Shown here: one piece after another, positions 51,154 through 60,018 of the stretch
How positions within the stretch are numbered: the stretch's first letter is position 1
How the letters are laid out: the number at the start of each line of letters is the position of its first letter
NCBI GenBank assembly: GCA_028279475.1
Contig: JANQNR010000002.1
Span: 1-64,000 of the forward strand
Length of the DNA stretch: 64,000 bases
Reading direction: 5' to 3'
Source: Rickettsiales bacterium
GTDB taxonomy: Bacteria; Pseudomonadota; Alphaproteobacteria; Rickettsiales; UBA998
Made by a program: the position numbers and the translations under genes
Notes under the pieces: model-generated
The model's database searches: none
What the model saw: only the letters and a program-made list of their open reading frames with translations
What the model was told of the DNA's origin: nothing

Positions 51154-52992
51154 CTAGGTCGTTGCCGGTGGAGGATTATCCGCCGTTTCCGCTGGAGGTT
51201 GCGCAGCAGCCTGCGCTGTTTCAGGCGCTTGTGCCGGAGCGTCCGCTGGTTTGTCTGGCTCTTTTGCACCCTGCCCTTTCTTCGGATCATACGGCTCCTG
51301 CACCGGCAATGGAATCTTATCCATCAGACGCTTGGTGAAGGTCGGATCCTTATAATAGAAAATCTTGTTACAGCGAATTGGCGAGAAGGATTCGATCAGG
51401 ATAATCTGCTCGTCACGCGGCAGCCCAATCACCTCCTGCGGCAGTAACAACGCCCGTTGTGTCTCAGAAACGTGCTTGGTCCGTGAGGCCGGGTTAAAAT
51501 CAACGAACGTAGGACGGTTGCTTGATTCCTGCACCACGGTTTTGTTCCCGATCATTTGCGAAATCATGTTCGCCGTCTCAATATTGTTCGCCGAATAGGT
51601 GATCCGATAATAGGAGTTAGAAAGGAACGAGTTCATGCCCGCTTCTTCATAGATGCCCTTGAGCTGCTGCGTATCCTGAACAATCAGGAATAATTTGACT
51701 TTATACCCCCGGAAATAGGCAATCCCGACCTGGAATTGTGGCATCTCTCCAAGCGAGGGAAACTCATCCATCATGAACAGCACACCGAATTTATCTTCGG
51801 GGCCAGGCATCGAGCGTGTCAGGAAGTCAGTGGCCTGCTGGTAGAAGATTTTCAGTAGTGGCTCCAGGCGCTGGAGGTTATCCGGCGTCACGCCGACAAA
51901 TACGGTCATCAAACGACGCTTCAACTGTTGCACATCAAAATCACTGGTAGCGGTAGCCGTATCAATCAGCGGGTTTGCCCACAGTTCCAACCCGGAGTTC
52001 AGTGTGGAGATACAACCGGAACGTTCCTTATCGGCTTTTTGCAGGAAGGCGGCAATGTTCATGTACGATACCGGGTGAATGCGTCCCCCCACCGTATCCA
52101 GTACCACGGCCAGGTTATACACCACATCATCGGAACGCATGGTGCGTACAATCTCGCCAAACGAGGTGATTTTTTCGGGCACGGCGCAGAGATACAGCAT
52201 CACGCCCAGCATCAGCGAGCGCGCTTCGTTCTGCCAGAATTCCTGTTCCGGTAAAATCAGGTTGCAGATTTTCTGACAATCATCCACCATCTGACCCGGC
52301 TTGTCGGAAATCCAGTCCAGCGGGTTGTAGCAATGCGTAATTCCGTTCGGATCGGCCGGGTTCCAGACATAGCAATCCTGCTTCATTACATCACGGCGGT
52401 ACCCACTGGTCAGTTCGTAGTTCTCCATCTTAATATCATGGCAGACCACCGACTGTTCCCAGAACAGCAGGTTGGGAATCACGAAACCAACACCTTTACC
52501 GGAACCGGTTGGTGCAAAGAGCAGGACATGTTGGAAATCGTCGGCAATCAGATAGTCCTTGCGTCCGGTACGCCCCAGCAGCAGTCCCTTCTTCGCCCGA
52601 AGATTAGCGCGGCGAATATCTGGTTCCGTTGCCCATTGCGCGTCACCGTGAATGCTTTCCTTGGCTTTCATCGGACGGAAATCGATCAGCGGTGCGCGCA
52701 CCAGGAACAGGGTAATCAGGCCAAACAATCCACCTGCCGCCGGCGGTGCTAGAATCTTGGCGCGTACAGAGAAGGGGAGCCGATCCCCGTGCTGCATGGC
52801 ATAGTCAAACAGGCTTTGATATTGAAAAAGCAGATATTTTGGTTTCAGTAATGCCTGCCAATAGTCAAAGCCGTAGGTCAGTACAAATGCACCGCCTAAT
52901 CCCAGATAGACCGGCAGCGCAAGAATAAGAATGATAATCGCGCTGATAATCAGGAAATTGCTTAGTTTCCGGTTTCCGTCGCCTTCTGCCAT
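51154..52992 (-). CDS. virD4: Type IV secretion coupling protein VirD4
   Basis: FAPTGSGKGVGFVIPNLLFW; FMMDEFPSLGEMPQFQ. Confidence 0.96.
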   Translation of the reverse strand: MAEGDGNRKLSNFLIISAIIILILALPVYLGLGGAFVLTYGFDYWQALLKPKYLLFQYQSLFDYAMQHGDRLPFSVRAKILAPPAAGGLFGLITLFLVRAPLIDFRPMKAKESIHGDAQWATEPDIRRANLRAKKGLLLGRTGRKDYLIADDFQHVLLFAPTGSGKGVGFVIPNLLFWEQSVVCHDIKMENYELTSGYRRDVMKQDCYVWNPADPNGITHCYNPLDWISDKPGQMVDDCQKICNLILPEQEFWQNEARSLMLGVMLYLCAVPEKITSFGEIVRTMRSDDVVYNLAVVLDTVGGRIHPVSYMNIAAFLQKADKERSGCISTLNSGLELWANPLIDTATATSDFDVQQLKRRLMTVFVGVTPDNLQRLEPLLKIFYQQATDFLTRSMPGPEDKFGVLFMMDEFPSLGEMPQFQVGIAYFRGYKVKLFLIVQDTQQLKGIYEEAGMNSFLSNSYYRITYSANNIETANMISQMIGNKTVVQESSNRPTFVDFNPASRTKHVSETQRALLLPQEVIGLPRDEQIILIESFSPIRCNKIFYYKDPTFTKRLMDKIPLPVQEPYDPKKGQGAKEPDKPADAPAQAPETAQAAAQPPAETADNPPPATT

Positions 52993-52997
52993 AGCAC

Positions 52998-53981
52998 CTA
53001 CTTCTCCCTTTCCCGGAAGAATACTTCCGAGACATAGCGTTTGCCTTTCTCTCCCCGTTTCAATTGTACCACAATATCGACGATCGCTTCTATATACTCT
53101 TTGATCTGATCGCGTGGAATGTTCAATCCGGCCTGCATGACCATCAGGGTGAGCTGTTCAAACGCCAATTGTGGAGAGTCAGCGTGAATGGTAGTGATGG
53201 AGCCGGGGTGACCAGTGTTAATAGCGCGCAGGTAGGAGAAAGCCTCGGCACCACGAATCTCCCCTACCATGATGCGATCTGGCCTTAAGCGTAGACACGC
53301 CTCAATTAAATCTTGCATGGTGACCTGTGCACGTCCCTGCCCCCCCCTGGATGCAAGCAAATGGACACGATTTGGCAAATGCTGTATATCCAGTTCCCTT
53401 GCATCTTCGCAGGTGATAATCCGTTCTTTCTCTGGGATTTTCTTGAGTACAGCGTTGAGGAAAGTGGTTTTACCGGTAGAAGTACCCCCACTAACGATAA
53501 TATTTTTCTTATATAAAACGGCTTTAGTGATAAATTCTCGAATGGCTCCCTGATCCAGCAACTCCCGCAATTCCGCATCATATTTGCTGGCTTCTTGACG
53601 GACTAACGTACTTTGGAATGCACCAATGGCTTCATACTGCTCCAGGTCAAAATTGATGACCGTTTGCTTCCGGATGGACATGGCGACATTGCCCGCCTCG
53701 CAGGCGGGTGGAAAGACCACCTGAATCCGGTAACCTTCCGGCAACGTTGCCGAGAGTAGCGGCTTTTCCTCACTAATCATCTGTTCGGTAGATTGTGCAA
53801 CCAGCCTACCCAAGGCCGATAGATGCGTGAGCGTGAATTCCGGTAGTGGCTGGAATTCCATTTCCCCATAACGTTCAACCCAGGCCTCACCGGGGCGATT
53901 AATCGAAATCTCGCTAATCCCTTCCTGCGCAAACAGCGCTTCCAGCGGCCTCAGATAAGTCTGTAGCGCGGTAATGTTCAT
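52998..53981 (-). CDS. virB11: T4SS ATPase VirB11
   Basis: IIVSGGTSTGKTTFLNAVL; GEIRGAEAFSYLRAINTGHPGSITTIHADSP. Confidence 0.96.
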   Translation of the reverse strand: MNITALQTYLRPLEALFAQEGISEISINRPGEAWVERYGEMEFQPLPEFTLTHLSALGRLVAQSTEQMISEEKPLLSATLPEGYRIQVVFPPACEAGNVAMSIRKQTVINFDLEQYEAIGAFQSTLVRQEASKYDAELRELLDQGAIREFITKAVLYKKNIIVSGGTSTGKTTFLNAVLKKIPEKERIITCEDARELDIQHLPNRVHLLASRGGQGRAQVTMQDLIEACLRLRPDRIMVGEIRGAEAFSYLRAINTGHPGSITTIHADSPQLAFEQLTLMVMQAGLNIPRDQIKEYIEAIVDIVVQLKRGEKGKRYVSEVFFREREK

Positions 53982-55237
53982 GGAAGAATCTTGGCACCCT
54001 GAATCAGATGGGGTGGGAAGACCAGATCACGATTGACAAAGACCTTCACCGGCGTTCCCTGATCAATGGTAATGACCGGACGGAAATCAAAGGTACGTTC
54101 GGCAATCCGCGATCCAACCGAACCGATACGTGCAGCGGAATCCACAGCAGCCTGTGTCGTGGACGTGCTGGTTGTTGTCAGCGTACCATCCGGCGAAATG
54201 CTCTGCGTCGTGCCCTCTTCCCCCGAAATTTCTTCCGCTGCAAACGCAACACCGATGGAAATTACGCTACCGAGAATCGCGGCAGAGAACATCTGGCCGT
54301 AACGATTATCGACAAATCCTTCCACGCCGCTACGTCCCAATGAATCAACGGAGGTTGAGTTAATCATCACATCAATGCCATCCGGTCGAATGACCCGATT
54401 CCAGATAATGAAGATACGATCCTGACCCAAAAACAGGTTGGTGTTATAGGTTCCCACCAGGCGTGAGCCTTTAGGAATTAAGACATGCCTGCCCGCTTCC
54501 GCATAAATGTCACGGCTGACAATCGCGCGTACATTACCGGGCAACTCAGTATTAATCGCCGTTTCCAGTACGGCATGGATCAATTTTCCCTGCGCAATGG
54601 TGGCATGCATATCTTCCACTTTTGTCGCTTCCACCGTGGGTGCCGGGCTTGGCATAAAAGCGGCATCGGCAAAGGCAAGATTATTGTCCGTGGCGGCAAA
54701 GGATTGCTGACGCTGACGTTGCTCAGCCTGCTCCGCGGAATTATCTGCAAATGCGTTTTGGGTTAAACCACCGTCATAAGCAACCATGGCGGAACGCAAC
54801 CGTTCTTGCATGAGCTCTTCATCCACTTCGTTTTCAGGGAACAAATCAGCCTGAGGAGGAGGAAGTGGCGGTGTAGAAATAGGGGGAGGCTCAATGGGTG
54901 TCGGGAGCGGCGGTGGTTCTTCCGTATCCAATACCGGCAATGGTGCAGGTGCCGGGCGATTCGTGATAGTGCGTTTCTCTGGTGGCGTATATTCTTCTTT
55001 ATCATCTCCCATCAGGATAGATGAAATCAGCAGGAGAAATCCGACAATCACACCCAGTACTAGAAATAACTTCCCTGGAGACGCGGTGACGGAAGGATTG
55101 CCACGCGAGAGACGTTCGCCTCCGTTATTCACACCGCCGGGAGGTGGTGGTGGTGGCGTTGTGCCTCCCCCGCCTGGTGGAGGCGGCGGTGGAGGCGGTG
55201 GAGGAGGGGGAGGCGGAGGTGCAGCCTGCTGGTTCAT
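53978..55237 (-). CDS. virB10: T4SS protein VirB10 with N-terminal polyproline tract
   Basis: Single TM, proline-rich region, C-terminal VLIPKGSRLVGTYNTNLFLGQDRIFIIWNRVIRPDGIDV. Confidence 0.95.
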   Translation of the reverse strand: MNQQAAPPPPPPPPPPPPPPPGGGGTTPPPPPPGGVNNGGERLSRGNPSVTASPGKLFLVLGVIVGFLLLISSILMGDDKEEYTPPEKRTITNRPAPAPLPVLDTEEPPPLPTPIEPPPISTPPLPPPQADLFPENEVDEELMQERLRSAMVAYDGGLTQNAFADNSAEQAEQRQRQQSFAATDNNLAFADAAFMPSPAPTVEATKVEDMHATIAQGKLIHAVLETAINTELPGNVRAIVSRDIYAEAGRHVLIPKGSRLVGTYNTNLFLGQDRIFIIWNRVIRPDGIDVMINSTSVDSLGRSGVEGFVDNRYGQMFSAAILGSVISIGVAFAAEEISGEEGTTQSISPDGTLTTTSTSTTQAAVDSAARIGSVGSRIAERTFDFRPVITIDQGTPVKVFVNRDLVFPPHLIQGAKILP

Positions 55238-56001
55238 AGGGTGCTCCCTGCATAGCGTTCATTGTAGATACAAACATGGCTCCCATCTTCATAGCGGACG
55301 GTAAACCGGCCATTCACGACGGAGACTTTTTCAAATCCATCGCTGGTACGCATACTGCGTACGGGTATATCGCGGCCATCTGGCGACACGATAAAAATAC
55401 GTCCCGGACGCATTAACTTGAAATAAGTCGCAGTACCGTCATCAAATACGCGCTCCGGCGACAATTCCTGCGCACCGGTAAACGTGTAATCAAAATTCAA
55501 CGCGGGCAATTGTGGCGACTCAGGAGGAGTCGAAGCAGCAACCAACTCATCTGCGTAGACGGGCGGGAGATTGCCGGCAGCTGTTGGTTTGATATGCTCA
55601 TCCGGGTAGAAGAAGCGTACAACATACACTAACTCTTCTCGAACCGGGAGCTTACCACCTTTTGTGGCCTGAAGGTCAAACTGGTACGAACGTTCATTGG
55701 TAATCACCGTCATATTGGTGTGCGCACCGGCGATCAGAGAACGCACGAATACACGGCGACCGTCAGGAATGATTTGCCAAGCGACCTTATCACCAACGGA
55801 AATGGTGCGAATGGTCTCTTTGGGGCCGAATTCAATATGCGCCTGATACCCATGATGTGTCATCAGACTATAAACATCATTTTCATTGTAAACCAGTGTC
55901 TTGATCCGGCTATCGGTAATCACTGGCTGTGACCATGCAGCCTGCCCCAACAACGCTGTTTGCAAGACAGCGGCCAATACGAGTAACGTCCATTGTTTCA
56001 T
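55234..56001 (-). CDS. virB9: T4SS protein VirB9
   Basis: Signal peptide; VirB9-type C-terminus FDDGTATYFKLMRPGRIFIVSPDGRDIPV. Confidence 0.92.
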   Translation of the reverse strand: MKQWTLLVLAAVLQTALLGQAAWSQPVITDSRIKTLVYNENDVYSLMTHHGYQAHIEFGPKETIRTISVGDKVAWQIIPDGRRVFVRSLIAGAHTNMTVITNERSYQFDLQATKGGKLPVREELVYVVRFFYPDEHIKPTAAGNLPPVYADELVAASTPPESPQLPALNFDYTFTGAQELSPERVFDDGTATYFKLMRPGRIFIVSPDGRDIPVRSMRTSDGFEKVSVVNGRFTVRYEDGSHVCIYNERYAGSTL

Positions 56002-56822
56002 CAGTTCACCACCTCTTCATCCAAACGATAGCTGAGAACCTGGAATCCCAGCGGGTTGACCAGGCGTTCCGCCCGATTTAATTCTAATTCATAAAAATCA
56101 TACTCGATGGTGGCAATCTTTGGATAGCGAGTTTTGACCTTTTTAAAGGTTTCTTCCACCATAAATCTGACTTGTGCGACTTTTCGTTCCGGATCATTCA
56201 AATAGGTAATGGTCGGGTCGCTCAGCACCCGAGTACCAGCACCACCTAATACGGCACGGGCGCTGGTTGGGTTATTCGGGCTAATTTCAAGTAGATATTC
56301 CTCAAACGTGTCAGGGCTACTCATGATACGGGTATTGTTCCAGTTATTGCGCTGATCCGCCGGATGATACGTCTCACGTGCCCGCACATAAAACCATAGA
56401 AAGTAGTTATCCAGTGCTTCGGTTGCTTTGATTTCAGTACGATCCAGTGGCTCAACTCGTTGCGTAATCCCGGAACGTTCTTCGATTTGAATGATGAATG
56501 GTTCCACGGATTTCAATGGTGCCAGTTTTTCTACCGCATACACGGATGCCAGTGTGGCAAACAGGCTGATCACCGTAACAATGGCCAGAATATTCCGTTG
56601 CACCAGAACGAACTGATACTTGTCCTGGAACCAGCTTTTGGATTGCATCTGTAGCCGAATCTGTCGCTTGAGCTTTTGTTTCTGGAAAAAGCCCATTTTA
56701 ACACCATACTGCGCATACGGATTATAGACAGTATTCGGGTCATTCAGCAGCTGATTCACCGTCATATTACTACGCGGATCAGGCATTTGCGGGTCAGGAG
56801 TGATACTTGCGTCTTGATTCAT
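56001..56822 (-). CDS. virB8: T4SS protein VirB8
   Basis: Single N-proximal TM; YDFYELELNRAERLVNPLGFQVLSYRLDEE. Confidence 0.92.
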   Translation of the reverse strand: MNQDASITPDPQMPDPRSNMTVNQLLNDPNTVYNPYAQYGVKMGFFQKQKLKRQIRLQMQSKSWFQDKYQFVLVQRNILAIVTVISLFATLASVYAVEKLAPLKSVEPFIIQIEERSGITQRVEPLDRTEIKATEALDNYFLWFYVRARETYHPADQRNNWNNTRIMSSPDTFEEYLLEISPNNPTSARAVLGGAGTRVLSDPTITYLNDPERKVAQVRFMVEETFKKVKTRYPKIATIEYDFYELELNRAERLVNPLGFQVLSYRLDEEVVN

Positions 56823-56934
56823 CAGAACTTCATAATATTTGTATTTAACTTAAAATGCAACCAAACCATTATCTTTTGTTAATGATCGGCCGCAATTCTC
56901 CGGTCTGTGGTGTGTTTGCCATCCGTTCCTTATA

Positions 56935-57315
56935 TCACCTTAAACGTTTATCATCCGTTAACAGGCCGCCCAATGGCCGCCCTGCCAGCAAATGCACATG
57001 GAAATGCGGGACGGTCTGCGATGCATGGGCCCCGTGATTCATAATCAACCGGTAACCGCTATCAACAACGCCTAGCTCTGTGGCAATGCGGCCAATGGCG
57101 CCAAAAAATGCTGCCAAGGTATCAGCGTCCGCCTTTGCCGAAAAATCGTCAAATGACACATAGGCCGCTTTGGGGACGACCAAAACATGCACCGGCGCCG
57201 CCGGCGTAATATCGCGAAATGCCAGCACCGTCTCGTCTTCGTAGACTTTGTCGCAGGGAATGGCTCCTTTGAGAATCTTGGCAAAAATATTCTCCGGGTC
57301 GTAGGTCATCGTCAT
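56935..57315 (-). CDS. HIT family protein (HinT-like)
   Basis: [23 protein letters not shown] motif HFHVHLLAG. Confidence 0.95.
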   Translation of the reverse strand: MTMTYDPENIFAKILKGAIPCDKVYEDETVLAFRDITPAAPVHVLVVPKAAYVSFDDFSAKADADTLAAFFGAIGRIATELGVVDSGYRLIMNHGAHASQTVPHFHVHLLAGRPLGGLLTDDKRLR

Positions 57316-57899
57316 TGTACCTGACAGGCGTCGTCAAACGTCAGACGCGGGGAACGTGGATGCAGTGACACCGGATCGCCATATCCTAGATTACATAGCA
57401 TGTTCGCCTTAAACGTTGTGCCGGCGAAAAAGGTGCTATTGACCGCACCCTCATCAAAACCGGACATCGGCCCACAATCCAGCCCCAATGCTCGCGCCGC
57501 CATGATGAAATAGGCGGCCTGCAATGACGAATTCCGGAACACGGTATCGGCAATCAGTTGCTTATTACCCACAAACCAGCTTTTGGCATCGGTATGGGGA
57601 AACAACTTGGGCATCAGCTCGTAAAATTCGGCGTCCATCCCCAAAATTGCACAGACCGGCGCGCTCATGGTTTTGTCTATATTTCCTTCGGCCAGACAGG
57701 GCTTCAACCGCTCTTTTGCCTCCGGCGAGGTGACGAACACGATGCGTAGCGGACAGCAATTCGCCGAGGTCGGCCCGAATTTCATCAAATCATATAACTC
57801 ACGCAACAACACGTCCGGCACCGGTGTATCCTGCCATGCACTGTAGGTGCGTGCCTCAGTAAATAATAGCGCCTGCCCGTCCTGACTGAGTGTTTCCAT
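57312..57899 (-). CDS. Nitroreductase family protein (RutE/HadB-like)
   Basis: [49 protein letters not shown]. Confidence 0.88.
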   Translation of the reverse strand: METLSQDGQALLFTEARTYSAWQDTPVPDVLLRELYDLMKFGPTSANCCPLRIVFVTSPEAKERLKPCLAEGNIDKTMSAPVCAILGMDAEFYELMPKLFPHTDAKSWFVGNKQLIADTVFRNSSLQAAYFIMAARALGLDCGPMSGFDEGAVNSTFFAGTTFKANMLCNLGYGDPVSLHPRSPRLTFDDACQVQ

Positions 57900-58079
57900 G
57901 GTGTCCCTCTGTTTAGCATTCAGATATTGCTAACTTAGAACAGATCAGGGCGGGTACAAGCAAAGCTGGATGGATGGCATCAAAACGGACACACTTTCCT
58001 GGCAGGTGGTGCGACCGTGTTTCGATGAGACACACCATAATTCTTGACACGCACCCCGGAATGATGACACCTGAACCCA

Positions 58080-58928
58080 ATGCATACGCTTCACCACCCC
58101 GCCCCTCATCTCTACCTGCCGCCGATCCAACAGGGGCTGGCGGAGGATATTGGCCGGGGCGATCTGACATCGGCGGCATTCATTGACATCAATGCGACAC
58201 TACGTTGCGCCATGGTTGCACGCGAGTCACTCACCGTCTGCGGAGCGCATATCGCCGAATCGGTGTTCCATACAATGGATGCAGGGCTACAGGTAGAGGC
58301 ACAGACGGCAGATGGTATGCAATGCCGTGCCGGGGATAGACTCCTTGCGATCACGGGCAATGCCCACGCCATATTGGCCGCCGAGCGCACCGCACTGAAC
58401 CTGATGTCCTACCTTAGCGGTATCGCCACCTATACCAAACGCTGCGTCGATGCGGTTGAGGGCACCCATACCACCATTCTCGATACCAGAAAAACCCTGC
58501 CCGGCTATCGGGATCTGGCCAAATACGCCGTGCGTTGCGGTGGAGGACGCAATCATCGCATGCGCCTGGATGATGGGGTAATGCTCAAGGATAATCACAT
58601 TGCCCTGGCCGGTGGGTTGCGCGAGGCCGTAACGCAAGCGCGGCACCACATCCCCGCCCTGACCAAGATCGAGGTCGAATGCGATACGCTGGAGCAGGTG
58701 CGTGACGCGCTGAGTGTACAAGCCGATGTTATCATGCTCGATAATATGTCCGTGGACGACGTGAAGCAGGCCGTGGAGCTGGTGGATGGAAAGATTCCGT
58801 TGGAAGTCTCGGGTGGCATCACGTTAGACAACCTGCGTGGCTATGCCGAAACCGGCGTCGATTTCATTTCGCTGGGCGCACTCACCCATTCGGTTAAAGC
58901 GGTTGATATTGGGTTGGATATTAGCTGA
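58080..58928 (+). CDS. nadC: Nicotinate-nucleotide pyrophosphorylase (carboxylating)
   Basis: EDIGRGDLTS; DTRKTLPGYRDLAKYAVRCGGGRNHRMRLDD; EVSGGITLDNLRGYAETGVDFISLG. Confidence 0.97.
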   Translation: MHTLHHPAPHLYLPPIQQGLAEDIGRGDLTSAAFIDINATLRCAMVARESLTVCGAHIAESVFHTMDAGLQVEAQTADGMQCRAGDRLLAITGNAHAILAAERTALNLMSYLSGIATYTKRCVDAVEGTHTTILDTRKTLPGYRDLAKYAVRCGGGRNHRMRLDDGVMLKDNHIALAGGLREAVTQARHHIPALTKIEVECDTLEQVRDALSVQADVIMLDNMSVDDVKQAVELVDGKIPLEVSGGITLDNLRGYAETGVDFISLGALTHSVKAVDIGLDIS

Positions 58929-59019
58929 CAGGTTCGCAGCATTCATAATTTCTGCGTTGATACGCCCGTTAATGCATATAAGGCTTGCAAAGCGACGATG
59001 GTGATTTATCTATAAAGGC

Positions 59020-59838
59020 ATGACCATGTATCGGCTGATTCCATCCCTGTGTATTGCGCTGCTGGCGAGTGCCTGCCTGCAGGATCGTGGCGCTCCCATT
59101 GACCAGCGCGGCGATTATTTTTATGGTAGAGAGGGCGCGTTTGATCGTGCTGGCAATGAGGTGCCGCGCTACAGTGATGCACGCCGTGCCGAGTTGCCAC
59201 CGGGACAGGACGCTAAATATGTCGATGACACAACCCATCAATATGGTGTCAGTGCGTCTGTGGACAGCGTAGGTGCAGCCGACTTGCCGCCGGTGGAAAG
59301 CACCGCGTTGCCGCCCGTGCAGGCGGAGGAGTCGGCATCTTCCCGCAGCAGTCTGTTGCCGCTGGATTGGGGGGATACTCCTGCGGAAGCGCCAGCCGCA
59401 CCATCTATTGAACAGGCAACCCGCTATACTCCGCAGGAGTCCTCTTTATCTGCTGCTGCTTCCGCCACAAAAACGCCGGACTTTGTCTGGCCGCTCAAGG
59501 GGCGGTTACTTAAAGATTTTAGTGGAAGCAATCAGCAGGGCATCGCGATTGCCGGGCGCAAGGGAGAGCCGGTGCGTGCCGCATCGGATGGTGTCGTGGT
59601 TCATAACGGCAACAAGCTGGAAGCATTTGGCAATATGATTATTATTCAGCATGCAAATGGGTATGTCACAACTTATGGGCATCTCAGCGCCAGCGTAGTA
59701 ACGGAGCAGACCGACGTGCTCAAGGGACAGCTCATCGGATTTGTTGGCGATAGCGGCGATGTAGACAGTCCGCAACTGCACTTCTCCATTCGTCAGAATA
59801 CCAGAGCCATTGATCCGGTGGCGCTGCTGGGAGAGTAA
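59020..59838 (+). CDS. M23-family peptidase, NlpD-like lipoprotein
   Basis: Lipobox LLASAC; FVWPLKGRLLKDF...GNMIIIQHANGYVTTYGHLS...PQLHFSIRQ. Confidence 0.88.
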   Translation: MTMYRLIPSLCIALLASACLQDRGAPIDQRGDYFYGREGAFDRAGNEVPRYSDARRAELPPGQDAKYVDDTTHQYGVSASVDSVGAADLPPVESTALPPVQAEESASSRSSLLPLDWGDTPAEAPAAPSIEQATRYTPQESSLSAAASATKTPDFVWPLKGRLLKDFSGSNQQGIAIAGRKGEPVRAASDGVVVHNGNKLEAFGNMIIIQHANGYVTTYGHLSASVVTEQTDVLKGQLIGFVGDSGDVDSPQLHFSIRQNTRAIDPVALLGE

Positions 59839-60018
59839 CCGCTGATACGGTTACCGTTCGTTAAATATTTGATAGTATCAACTATGAAGTGCGTTATCAC
59901 ATCTGCACCACTATCATGAAAGCATCCTCAGACGAGCCATTTAGAGGTTCGGGGATTGCCTTCAGGGTTGCAGATGGTTACATTACATAGAGCAGTTTAC
60001 CAAACGGGAGCACATGAC

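Noticed and set aside
54894-55304. Glycine-rich ORF on the + strand (GGGGGGVVPPPPGGGGG...)
   Set aside because: It is the complement of the VirB10 polyproline tract.
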